The notes beneath the pieces were generated by a model. That model worked only from the letters and a program-made list of their open reading frames with translations, was not told the origin of the DNA and did no database searches. DNA of 64,000 bases from the NCBI GenBank assembly GCA_965220385.1, contig OZ244825.1, forward strand, positions 5,208,001-5,272,000. Reading direction: 5' to 3'. The position numbers were made by a program, and so were the translations under genes. Within the stretch, counting starts at the first letter, position 1; each line of letters begins with the position of its first letter. This DNA comes from PCPOR2b sp965220385. Lineage in GTDB: Bacteria > Poribacteria > WGA-4E > PCPOR2b. Shown here in pieces: positions 8,027 through 15,821 of the stretch.

Positions 8027-8154
8027 GGCGTGGAGTGTGGTGTATGATGGAACTCTTGGTGTGAATTGGTCAGGATGTCACTTCCACATCGTTCAAGCGT
8101 TCAATAGTTCATTGCGTCATTGCGCGTTTCCAGTATTCACGTTTCACAGCCTGT

Positions 8155-8168
8155 CCCGATTTATCGGG
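8155..8168. repeat. CCCGAT/ATCGGG hairpin repeat
   Basis: Arms CCCGAT and ATCGGG around TT, in the context CCTGTCCCGATTTATCGGGG. The same unit recurs at 14688-14701, 43416-43429 and 46060-46073 and in degenerate forms elsewhere. Here it sits between the FGE-domain gene and miaA, both on the minus strand. Beside it is a short CACGTTTCAC run of another dispersed repeat. Confidence 0.7.
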
Positions 8169-8182
8169 GCATCATGTTTCAC

Positions 8183-8881
8183 TTAGTCAATCGTCATCGC
8201 ACATCGGAATCCGAAGTCACTGAACTGTTTCTCCGGACTGAGACTACTCCGCGCCGCGCAACGAGCAAAGCGGACGCTGTGACGCCACGAACCGCCACGT
8301 GCCACGCGGCGGTCGCTATGCCTTGGTCCAGTCGGATTACGATCCGGTGAAATCTCATAGTAGGCTGGGCCATAATTGTCGGCGCACCATTCGTGGACAC
8401 CTTCTGACATATTGTAAAGCCCGTAACCGTTGGGGCCATCAGTTCCAATCGGAAAATGTGGGGCATTCCGTCCTCCCGCATGGTCCTCGTGCAATTCATC
8501 GCCCCACGGATACTCCTTGCCTTCCAATCCGCCCCGTGCCGCTCTTTCACGCTCCGCTTCTGTCGGGAGACGATACGCTTTACTCGTCAACTCCTGTAAC
8601 CACTCGCAGTAAGCGACGGCATCATACCAACTGGGTCCAACAATCGGTTGGTCCAGATGCTGGAACTTAGACTCACCCCAAAACCGTGGTGATGGATGAC
8701 CTGTCATCGCCATAAAGCGCTTATATTCTCGGTTGGTCACAGGGTATCGGGCGATTCCGAAAGCATCCACCCATACACGGTGAATAGGTCGTTCGTTCGC
8801 TGCACCGTTTTCACTCCCCATAAGGAAATTTCCTTCGGGGACAGTAACGATATCGGGTTCAATGAATTCCGGTGCTTGCAT
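8183..8881 (-). CDS. FGE/SUMF1-domain (formylglycine-generating enzyme-like) protein
   Basis: A 232-residue single-domain protein of the FGE-sulfatase family. It shows the family signature in order: TVPEGNFLMGSENGAANERP, VWVDAFGIARYPVTNREYKRF, PIVGPSWYDAVAYCEWL, YRLPTEAERERAARGG, YPWGDEL, GLYNMSEGVHEWCADNYG and VARGGSW, ending in DFGFRCAM. True FGEs oxidise a sulfatase Cys to formylglycine with two Cys residues near the C-terminus; here Cys residues occur in FARCAARSS and FGFRCAM but the FGE-type pair cannot be assigned with confidence. Related domains act in EgtB-like sulfoxide synthases or have unknown roles. No sulfatase is next to it. Confidence 0.85.
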   Translation of the reverse strand: MQAPEFIEPDIVTVPEGNFLMGSENGAANERPIHRVWVDAFGIARYPVTNREYKRFMAMTGHPSPRFWGESKFQHLDQPIVGPSWYDAVAYCEWLQELTSKAYRLPTEAERERAARGGLEGKEYPWGDELHEDHAGGRNAPHFPIGTDGPNGYGLYNMSEGVHEWCADNYGPAYYEISPDRNPTGPRHSDRRVARGGSWRHSVRFARCAARSSLSPEKQFSDFGFRCAMTID

Positions 8882-9032
8882 GGGTGCGTTTGTCCTCCTT
8901 TGATACTTACCAACACTTTGTGCTCTTGCGTATTTCTGAGTCCTCCGGTTTTGCCTTGACAGATGCCCGGAGGTGTGCCATTATAGCACCCCAACTTTTT
9001 GGATGTCAACTCTAACCTTAAGGTGATACAAA

Positions 9033-9611
9033 ATGGCATGGATCCGAACCGTCCCCGAATCAGAGGCAACAGGCATCGTCAAGGAAGAGTATGAAGCAGG
9101 AATCAAGCGTGCCGGACGAATTTACAATATCGTCAAGTTGTTCAGTATCAAGCCGGAAAGCCTCAAAGCGTTCGTCAATCAGTATGAGATTATCATGTTT
9201 GGTCCTTCCAAATTGAGTCGGGTACAACGGGAGATGATAGCGACAGTGGTTTCGCAGATTAACACCTGCCGATACTGAGTGCAGGTACACGGCGAAGACC
9301 TGCGGGAACAGGTCAATAAAGATGAACTTGTTCATCAAATCAAAACGGATTTCCGCGCTGCGAATTTGGACCCAACCATGAGAGCGATCTTGGAATTTGC
9401 CGAGAAGGTCACGCTTGCCGCCTACACGGTTCAGCCATCAGACCTGGATCTGCTCAGATCACACGGCTTGGACGACGAAACAATCTTCGATGTTGTTGAG
9501 ATTGTCGGGTTTTTCAATTACATCAACCGGATTGGCGATGCACTAGGCGTTGAGTTGGAGGACTTTTTTGATGCGGCAGATCTGCCGTCACGACCCGCAG
9601 CTGGAGACTGA
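9033..9611 (+). CDS. AhpD-like peroxidase-related protein, candidate selenoprotein (in-frame TGA = Sec82)
   Basis: A 192-residue carboxymuconolactone decarboxylase/AhpD-fold protein if TGA at 9276-9278 is read through. The sequence around it is INTCRY-TGA-VQVHGEDL: the family motif CxxCxxxH with the TGA exactly at the second Cys, giving Cys79-x-x-Sec82-x-x-x-His86. The frame continues without a gap through LEFAEKVTLAAYTVQPSDLD and IVGFFNYINRIGDALGVELED, both typical of peroxidase-related AhpD proteins. A hairpin at 9297-9314 fits the bacterial SECIS pattern. The ATG has AAGGTG upstream. The true stop overlaps the start of the next gene, which implies translation reaches that stop. AhpD-fold CxxC proteins reduce peroxides or disulfides. 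A simple nonsense mutation is the alternative. Confidence 0.75.
9297..9314 (+). promoter_or_regulatory. Candidate bacterial SECIS element
   Basis: Perfect 6-bp stem GACCTG/CAGGTC closing the six-base loop CGGGAA. The loop begins 24 nt after the UGA, within the 16-37 nt spacing known for bacterial SECIS elements, and G is the second loop base, as the consensus asks. A competing stem GCAGGT (9281-9286) with ACCTGC (9298-9303) is possible but its loop begins only 8 nt after the UGA. Confidence 0.6.
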
Positions 9612-10360
9612 TGAAAATTGAAATGCCGACCGAGCCAAACCTCGAAAATTATTTCTCTGCTGTCATCAAAGAGGGGTTATATCCAAATAGAGGAAATCTC
9701 CAATTCCACTTGAAGACTCTGTTCAAGGACATCACTCTCGAAAATAGACGAGTGCTTGATATCGGCGGAGGGAGCGGCTTACACAGTTTCTATGTAGCGT
9801 GTATGGGTGCCAAGGAGGTTGTATGTCTCGAACCGGAAACGGAGGGGAGCCGCTCCGGGATGAGGGAAAAGTTTGGGAAGTTGGGTGAGATCCTCGGACT
9901 GAATCAGGTAAGGTTTGAACCGGTTACATTTCAAGCCTTTGAGCCCGCAGGAGAGCGGTTCGATATTATCCTACTGCATAACTCAATAAATCATTTAGAT
10001 GAACCTGCTTGCATCAATCTGCTCAATAGTGAGGCGTCCAGAGCAATTTATCTTAATATATTCTCAAAGCTCAGTTCACTCGCAAGTGATGGGGCAAAGC
10101 TAATCGTTTGCGACTGCTCCAGGTACAATCTCTTTGCCTTACTCAGAATTAAGAATCCTTTTGCTCCCACGATAGAGTGGCATAAGCACCAGGCACCAGA
10201 AGTCTGGATGGATCTGCTAAATCAAGTCGGATTCGCGAATCCGAGCGTCAGATGGACCGCTTTCAACACACTGCGCGCTCCGGGGAGAGTCCTGTTAGGC
10301 AATAAGCTGCTGTCCTATTTCCTCAGAAGTCACTTCCGCTTCACAATGGAGAAGCCTTGA
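9611..10360 (+). CDS. Class I SAM-dependent methyltransferase
   Basis: A 249-residue protein with the Rossmann SAM site RVLDIGGGSGLHSF (motif I at 48-56), the acidic residue in VVCLEPETEGSRSG, and RFDIILLHNSINHLDE as motif IV. A later DGAKLIVCDCSRYNLFALL is the post-motif strand, and the C-terminus (VWMDLLNQVGFANPSVRW) fits Methyltransf_11/25-type enzymes. The ATG at 9611 overlaps the TGA stop of the candidate selenoprotein by one base (TGATG), so translation is probably coupled. The substrate is unknown; a sugar, lipid or small molecule cannot be told apart. Confidence 0.85.
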   Translation: MKIEMPTEPNLENYFSAVIKEGLYPNRGNLQFHLKTLFKDITLENRRVLDIGGGSGLHSFYVACMGAKEVVCLEPETEGSRSGMREKFGKLGEILGLNQVRFEPVTFQAFEPAGERFDIILLHNSINHLDEPACINLLNSEASRAIYLNIFSKLSSLASDGAKLIVCDCSRYNLFALLRIKNPFAPTIEWHKHQAPEVWMDLLNQVGFANPSVRWTAFNTLRAPGRVLLGNKLLSYFLRSHFRFTMEKP

Positions 10361-10382
10361 GTTCCTTCTGTACCCGAAAAAA

Positions 10383-11630
10383 TTAAGAGCGATTCCGCTG
10401 CCATTTTGGGTTGGATCTTGGGTTTCGTGCTTCCTTTATCACCGCATCCAGAGTCACCATCGGCTCATTTCCCTCTTGTTGCAGAAATGCGGGGATACCC
10501 GCGGGCACACAGAAATGTTCATGAGGACCGACTTTTTTTTCAACGCCAGCCATCCGAATAATCCCCCGTCCACGGACAACAGAGACAATACAAAAACGGT
10601 CAGTCCGCAGGTTCAAACCGTATTCATTGACCCGTGCCACAGACAGCTCCAGTCCACCAATTCCATCTCCGTCAGTGGCTGAAGCCGGGATGATTGGGTA
10701 ACGCACAGGGGAGAACCTCTCCGCAGCCTTATCGATTTCACGTTCGAGATAAATCGTTTGGTTCATTTGACGGCTGTAGACGGGTGTTCTCTCAAGTTTC
10801 TCTAACTCGATCGGTTGCGCCTCTACGTCCAGAAACACACCCCACCCGCCGCGTGTCAGCGATCCAAAGATAAACGGGACGTGATGCTGCATGGTGCTAT
10901 CATTGACATATCCGTGTCGCACCTTCGGGGGGATGGGCATGGCGTAACCTTCGTCTACCTCCGCATAATGCTCGCCGAGAACCGTATTGCCGTGCAGCGG
11001 CCCATAGCCTAAATGAATCTCAACGCCGTCTTGATGGAGGTGAAATGGTACATCCGACCGGGGCCCATCGAGATACGCGAGATTCCACGAGTGATAATCC
11101 CCATAAACGAGCGGCACAATCGTGATACCGAGATTTGGCACAATGAAACTTGCCTGATCTGGGGCATGCGTATCCAATGTCGTATGGATGCCGTTGCTGT
11201 TGGTGATCTCTTCCATCAGTTCGGTGAACCGATCCCGAACCTTCTGCATCGACTCCAGCTTGCAGGTCTCAACCCCTTCACTCAATGATTCAATGACCCT
11301 TGGGATGTTGGTGGTGTAGCGATAAAATGTGGAGATCAGGGCGCGAAAGTCAGCTTCCACCACATCCATTGTCTGATTCGCTAAGTCTATCAGGAGTTCT
11401 ACCGCCCGCTTGCGATGTGCCTCCGTGAGCGGGTCGCACATCTCAATTTCATCGATTGCTAACCGCGTGGCGTGGAAGGCACCAATTGTATGACCGCGAA
11501 AGGCGTAGCTATACAATCGCGCTAAGGCAACGTCTTCGGGCGTAATTTCCGCCGGTGTGCGCCCTTTCTCATGGCTCTCACGCGCCAAGTCAATAAGCCG
11601 TGCATAGTTGGGATGGACCTGCATGGTCAT
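10383..11630 (-). CDS. Cupin-fold protein of unknown function
   Basis: A 415-residue protein. The first half is helical (LARLYSYAFRGHTIGAFHAT, DFRALISTFYRYTTNIPRVI). Two cupin-like segments follow: one near 190-260 with DVPFHLHQDGVEIHLGYG and the metal-type His/Glu pattern followed by MPIPPKVRHGYVN, and a second near 345-395 with VVRGRGIIRMAG and VGPHEHFCVPAGIPAFLQQ. The spaced His/Glu residues suggest metal binding, perhaps a dioxygenase or isomerase, but I do not recognise the exact family. It is convergent with the methyltransferase gene (22 bp between stops). ATG at 11630 follows GGGAGACGAAAAAA. Confidence 0.65.
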   Translation of the reverse strand: MTMQVHPNYARLIDLARESHEKGRTPAEITPEDVALARLYSYAFRGHTIGAFHATRLAIDEIEMCDPLTEAHRKRAVELLIDLANQTMDVVEADFRALISTFYRYTTNIPRVIESLSEGVETCKLESMQKVRDRFTELMEEITNSNGIHTTLDTHAPDQASFIVPNLGITIVPLVYGDYHSWNLAYLDGPRSDVPFHLHQDGVEIHLGYGPLHGNTVLGEHYAEVDEGYAMPIPPKVRHGYVNDSTMQHHVPFIFGSLTRGGWGVFLDVEAQPIELEKLERTPVYSRQMNQTIYLEREIDKAAERFSPVRYPIIPASATDGDGIGGLELSVARVNEYGLNLRTDRFCIVSVVRGRGIIRMAGVEKKVGPHEHFCVPAGIPAFLQQEGNEPMVTLDAVIKEARNPRSNPKWQRNRS

Positions 11631-11661
11631 TTTTTTCGTCTCCCGCCCTTATCCCTTTGGA

Positions 11662-11711
11662 CAGGCACAAGTTGCTTTGAATCCCGATCCCATCGGGGGA
11701 CCTGCCCCTAC
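11662..11711. repeat. Dispersed repeat copy (GGCACAAGTTGCTTTGAATC type)
   Basis: About 50 bp beginning AGGCACAAGTTGCTTTGAAT, followed by a CCCGAT...ATCGGG hairpin and CCTGCCCCTAC. A near-identical copy lies at 14599-14648. Both flank the three-gene SDR-FAH-PhyH block. Confidence 0.75.
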
Positions 11712-11724
11712 TAATTGCTTTTGC

Positions 11725-12474
11725 CTAACCTGCTGTAAACCCACCGTCAATTGGTAGCGCAATTCCCGTCACGAAAACAGATTCGTCCGATGCTAAAAAC
11801 AGCGCGCCGTATGCGATCTCTTGCGGCGTAGCGAGACGTTTCATCGGGTGTTGATCGGCGAGTGCGCGATATTCCTCTTCCGTTTTCAGCACACCTGCTA
11901 AGAGTGGGGTCTCAGTGAAACCGGGACAGAGGCAGTTAACACGGACGTTATCGGTCGCATAATCAAGCGCCATACCACGCGTCAGATTTGCCACTCCACC
12001 TTTGGTCGCCACGTAAGCCGCACGGGTCGGTGCGCCGACGAGACCGTATATCGATGCCATATTGATAATCGAGCCGCCGCCGTTTTTTATCATTTCGGGA
12101 ATGGCATACTTTGAGCCGAGGAAGACTCCTTTCAAGTTGATGTCAACGCAGCGGTCCCAGTCCTCCTCCGGCAGCTCTACGACGGGTAGACGCATCGCAA
12201 TACCCGCGTTGTTGAACAGCACGTCCAACTTGCCGTAGCCGTCGATCGCTGATTGCACCATCGCCTGTACATCTGTCGCCACCGTTACATCGGTGCGAAC
12301 GAACATCGCTTCGCCGCCATCAGACCTTATCTGCTCAACGACCTCGTTTCCTCCGGCTTCGTCCAGATCCGCCACAATAACCTTTGCCCCTTCTTTGGCG
12401 AATAGGAGTGCTGTTGCCTGCCCGATTCCAGAGGCAGCACCGGTGATGATTGTCACTTTACCTTCGAGTCTCAT
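11725..12474 (-). CDS. Short-chain dehydrogenase/reductase (SDR)
   Basis: A 249-residue classical SDR. The cofactor motif TGAASGIG is at 11-18, NNAG at 88-91, and the catalytic Ser141, Tyr154 and Lys158 are in MASIYG and AAYVATKGG. The C-terminal PQEIAYGALFLASDES and TGIALPIDGG are standard. Asp36-Leu-Asp after the second strand favours NAD(H). It probably oxidises a sugar or hydroxy acid. It follows the FAH-family gene by 39 bp in the same direction, suggesting one catabolic operon together with the PhyH gene. Confidence 0.92.
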   Translation of the reverse strand: MRLEGKVTIITGAASGIGQATALLFAKEGAKVIVADLDEAGGNEVVEQIRSDGGEAMFVRTDVTVATDVQAMVQSAIDGYGKLDVLFNNAGIAMRLPVVELPEEDWDRCVDINLKGVFLGSKYAIPEMIKNGGGSIINMASIYGLVGAPTRAAYVATKGGVANLTRGMALDYATDNVRVNCLCPGFTETPLLAGVLKTEEEYRALADQHPMKRLATPQEIAYGALFLASDESVFVTGIALPIDGGFTAG

Positions 12475-12513
12475 AGTGCGTCCTTATCCTCCGTTCCGCG
12501 AATCTCCGACCTT

Positions 12514-13536
12514 TTACTGCTTCTCCTGCCACGCCGCTGGATTCTCTGTTTTCTCCTCGATCTGATTGCGCAGCAGCCCGATCCCTTCAACCTCTAACTC
12601 AATAACATCGCCGGGCTGAATCCACCGGTCCAATTCCCAACCACAGCCCTTGCCAACCGTGCCCGATCCAAGAAAATCGCCCACACAAAGCGTTTCAGAC
12701 TGTGAGACGAACGAAATCATCTCCGCGAAGGTGTAGTACATATCCGATGTGTTTCCGTCCGCCCAAACTTCGCCGTTGATCCGTGCAATCATCCGCAGGT
12801 TGTACGGGTCGTTGATGTCATCGGGTGTTACAAGGCAGGGGCCCATAATATTGCTATTGTCGAAATCTTTCCCCTTGGCGGGACCGAGCGCCAACGTCAT
12901 GTGGCGAAACTGGATGTCGCGTGCGCTGATGTCGTTATAGATTGTGTAACCACCGATATAGTTCGGCGCGTCCTCGACCGAGATATTCTTCCCTTCCTTA
13001 CCGATATAAACGCCCCACTCCAGTTCAAAATCGAGTTTCTCAGTGTAGTTGGGCCAAGTCACCGGTGCGTCGTGCCCGGCAATGGAAGCGGGACTCGTGC
13101 TGCCGCGATAGTAGTTCGGCAGCTTAAACCATTCGGGCGAGATCTCCTTACCGGTGATCAGCGCAGCGGCGTCCATGTGCGTCTTAAACACACCAAAATC
13201 CCGTAAACTGGCGGGACGTGGAAACGGTGCGAGCAGCGTAACCTGATCCGTCGGGTAAACGATCTGTTCACTTCGGGCGCCGGTAGGGTTTCCGTCAAGG
13301 TGGTCAAGGCTCGCCTGTGCCGCCTTTCTCGCTCTCTCTCCCCGTTCAAAGTATTGGATCATGTCAGATGGCAGGATGGCGTCCGCGCTCTGATAGGCGG
13401 CAGACTGCCCCTGTGTCTCTGAAAGATGAAGGGCGTAGGCAGCGTTAAGATCGACGATTTGGCCGCCGTCGATCACCGCGCCGAGTCGCTGCTGTTTTCC
13501 AAGTTGTGTTGTGATTTCAAAAGTAACCAGTTTCAT
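12514..13536 (-). CDS. Fumarylacetoacetate hydrolase-family protein
   Basis: A 340-residue FAH-fold enzyme. It starts with MKLVTFEITTQLGKQQRLGA, the usual FAH N-terminal domain, and the core has YYRGSTSPASIAGHDAPVTW, the metal-binding LDFELEWGVYIGKEGKNISV and GYTIYNDISARDIQF, and DFLGSGTVGKGCG with GDVIELEVEGIGLLRNQI at the end. Such enzymes cleave C-C bonds of acylpyruvates or dehydrate 2-keto-3-deoxy acids. The glutamates and aspartate for the divalent metal are all visible. It is 39 bp upstream of the SDR gene. Exact substrate unknown; a sugar-acid or aromatic ring-fission product is likely. Confidence 0.9.
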   Translation of the reverse strand: MKLVTFEITTQLGKQQRLGAVIDGGQIVDLNAAYALHLSETQGQSAAYQSADAILPSDMIQYFERGERARKAAQASLDHLDGNPTGARSEQIVYPTDQVTLLAPFPRPASLRDFGVFKTHMDAAALITGKEISPEWFKLPNYYRGSTSPASIAGHDAPVTWPNYTEKLDFELEWGVYIGKEGKNISVEDAPNYIGGYTIYNDISARDIQFRHMTLALGPAKGKDFDNSNIMGPCLVTPDDINDPYNLRMIARINGEVWADGNTSDMYYTFAEMISFVSQSETLCVGDFLGSGTVGKGCGWELDRWIQPGDVIELEVEGIGLLRNQIEEKTENPAAWQEKQ

Positions 13537-13728
13537 TTGATAGTCCTCAGTTTTCTATTTTGTCATTTCAAATTCTATTCGCCATTGTACCTGCTGCGAC
13601 AACGATTTCTCGTCCAGATGCCGCACATATTTCTCAATGGAATAGAATAGCACATCGGCAGGGGGTTGCCAATAAGAAAGGAGAAGCCAACATCTGCTTC
13701 CCCTTTTTGAACCTTCGATCTGTCGCTC

Positions 13729-14574
13729 CTAACGCACAGATTCCTCCCCACGGTGTTCCATAAGCCACTGCTTCAACGGCACATCTTCGTCCGTTGGCTG
13801 CCACCACCCCTTGATATCTACCCCATCGCCAAGCAGCTGCCGGCGGATCGGATCGCATTTGGCGAGAAGTTCAGGAGGCATCACGTTGTAGTCAAGCCCG
13901 CGCAGCCAGCGATAACTGTAACCGATGAACAATACCTTTCGCGTTACATCCGAATAATTCCAACCACGGGAGTGCCACAACCTGCGGTCGAACAGCACGG
14001 CTGTCCCCGGTTTAATCTGCAATTCGATCGCACCGTCCAGATCGCCATCCGGGTCGCTCTGAGGTGGACGTTCGTCGAGTTTGTGACTACCGGGCACGAT
14101 TCGCATCGCACCGCGATCCTGTCCCCTCACATCGCTGAACCAATAACTCACTTTAAGCGAGAGTCGTGGATGTGGGCGCTCCATTTCCTGTACAGGTCTG
14201 CCCCCATCTTGATGCCAGCCAGCTCCCTTTCGGGTGCGGGGTACATCCGGTGCTTCCGGCGGATAGACAATTAGGTGAGAAATGTAAAGCTGGATGTTCC
14301 AGCCGAGGATATCCCACAGCAACGGGAATACCTTCGGGTTGTCAAGCAATTCAAGGAACAGATCATCGGCAGCGATGGTACGGAACTTTTTCATCAGGTC
14401 GTTCTGACCAAGACCCTGCCTCTTTCGTTCCTCCGCATCAATTCGGTCAATAGCGATGCTCATTTTCTCAACCATCTCCGGAGATAAAGCATCATCGACG
14501 ATCAGGTAACCTTCGTCGTTAAACGTCTGAAGTTGCTCATCCGTAGCGCAGTATTTTAACCAATCTTTGTCCAT
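13729..14574 (-). CDS. PhyH-family Fe(II)/2-oxoglutarate dioxygenase
   Basis: A 281-residue phytanoyl-CoA dioxygenase family protein with a complete iron site: GWHQDGG (His121, Asp123) and the distal His201 in RRLWHSRGWN, with a basic residue in TRKVLFIGYS for 2-oxoglutarate. The N-terminal FNDEGYLIVDDALSPEM and RGAMRIVPGSHKLDERP are typical. It should hydroxylate a small organic substrate in the cytoplasm. It is the first gene of a minus-strand block followed by FAH and SDR genes (192-bp gap to FAH). Substrate unknown. Confidence 0.9.
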   Translation of the reverse strand: MDKDWLKYCATDEQLQTFNDEGYLIVDDALSPEMVEKMSIAIDRIDAEERKRQGLGQNDLMKKFRTIAADDLFLELLDNPKVFPLLWDILGWNIQLYISHLIVYPPEAPDVPRTRKGAGWHQDGGRPVQEMERPHPRLSLKVSYWFSDVRGQDRGAMRIVPGSHKLDERPPQSDPDGDLDGAIELQIKPGTAVLFDRRLWHSRGWNYSDVTRKVLFIGYSYRWLRGLDYNVMPPELLAKCDPIRRQLLGDGVDIKGWWQPTDEDVPLKQWLMEHRGEESVR

Positions 14575-14868
14575 GTGCCGCTCCTTTCAACTTTTTAGGC
14601 AGGCACAAGTTGCTTTGAATCCCGAGCCCATCGGGGACCTGCCCCTACATTTGGTCCCACTTGTAGGGGCAACCCCCCGATAGGATCCCCGATAAATCGG
14701 GACAGGTGGGACAGGCGGGATTAAGAAACTTGTGGTTGCCCTGTATACGTGCTTTTGGCAATAATATCAATAAGGGGATAAAAATTCAACCTTTTTTCAT
14801 TTGATTGTGTCGTACCATTCCTGATAAAATTGGAGATAGCACAACGCACGGAGCGTGAGACGTTTCTG
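14575..14868. repeat. Repeat-rich divergent intergenic region
   Basis: Between the PhyH gene (minus) and the DUF58 gene (plus). It holds the second copy of the AGGCACAAGTTGCTTTGAAT repeat (14599-14648), a GTAGGGGCAACCCCCCGATA segment and a CCCGAT/ATCGGG hairpin (14688-14701). No gene is seen; promoters for both flanking genes should lie here, but none was clear. Confidence 0.6.
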
Positions 14869-15750
14869 ATGAACACTAAAGAGATTCTGAAAAAGATTCG
14901 CCGAATCGAGATCTCCACCAACCGGCTTGTCAACAATATCTTCGCTGGAGAGTACGAGAGCGTATTCAAGGGACGGGGCATGGAGTTTGAGGAGGTACGT
15001 GAATACCAGCCCGGCGACGAAATTCGCACCATTGATTGGAACGTGACCGCTCGGATGGGGCAGCCGTATATTAAGAAATATGTTGAGGAACGTGAATTGG
15101 TGATGATGCTGCTCGTCGATACCAGTGCCTCCGCAGACTTCGGAACATATCAGCAGACAAAGGCAGAGATTGCGGCGGAGATCTCCGCACTGCTCGCTTT
15201 TTCTGCGATCAAAAACAGTGATAAGGTCGGGCTAATCTGCTTCACGGACGATGTGGAATTGTTTGTTCCGCCGCGCAAGGGGCTGAAGCACGTCCTACGC
15301 GTTGTCCGGGAGATCCTATACTTTGCGCCCCAGCAGCGGGGCACAAACATCAGTGCTGCATTGGAGTACGTTGACCGCGTCATCCGACGAAAGAGTGTTG
15401 TGTTCCTGATCTCCGATTTCAGAGACAGGGGTTACGAAAAGCGGCTGCAAGTGACAAGCAAACGTCATGACCTTATTGCGATTACGCTCCAAGATATGCG
15501 GGAGGAAACTTTGCCGAATGTAGGGTTGATTGAACTTGAGGATGCGGAAACCGGTGAGGTAGTTATTCTAGATACGCGGGATCCCAAAGCACGAGAGATA
15601 TATCGACAACTCAATCTCAATGTCGTTGAAGCACGTCGAAAGTTCTTTCAATCGAACAAAATCGACAACATCGAAATCCGGACAGAGCAGTCTTACGTTG
15701 AACCGTTAATCCGTTTCTTCCGAGAACGTGCTGTGCGGGACTCGTTTTGA
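14869..15750 (+). CDS. DUF58 domain protein (Bat cluster)
   Basis: A 293-residue DUF58 protein. It has KILKKIRRIEISTNRLVNNI-like N-terminus, then the DUF58 signature FKGRGMEFEEVREYQPGDEI and RTIDWNVTARMGQPYIKKY, followed by a VWA-like fold with LLVDTSASADFGT (MIDAS-type DxSxS) and VVFLISDFRDRGYE. Such proteins sit in Bat/MoxR clusters and are thought to work with a MoxR AAA ATPase in envelope or metal-chaperone functions. No moxR is visible beside it. ATG at 14869 is chosen over an upstream TTG because conserved homology starts there. It heads a plus-strand cluster of Bat-type genes. Confidence 0.88.
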   Translation: MNTKEILKKIRRIEISTNRLVNNIFAGEYESVFKGRGMEFEEVREYQPGDEIRTIDWNVTARMGQPYIKKYVEERELVMMLLVDTSASADFGTYQQTKAEIAAEISALLAFSAIKNSDKVGLICFTDDVELFVPPRKGLKHVLRVVREILYFAPQQRGTNISAALEYVDRVIRRKSVVFLISDFRDRGYEKRLQVTSKRHDLIAITLQDMREETLPNVGLIELEDAETGEVVILDTRDPKAREIYRQLNLNVVEARRKFFQSNKIDNIEIRTEQSYVEPLIRFFRERAVRDSF

Positions 15751-15821
15751 AATGAGCGTTTCATAGTTCATGGGGAAATTAGATTTAATGATGGTTAGGA
15801 ATAAATAGGGGAGCAACGACT

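Noticed and set aside
9281..9303. Alternative SECIS stem GCAGGT/ACCTGC
   Set aside because: Its loop starts only 8 nt after the TGA, outside the known bacterial range; the 9297-9314 hairpin fits better.
9279..9611. Separate GTG-started gene after the TGA
   Set aside because: The frame is continuous with 9033-9278, homology crosses the TGA at a CxxC motif, and no ribosome site precedes 9279.
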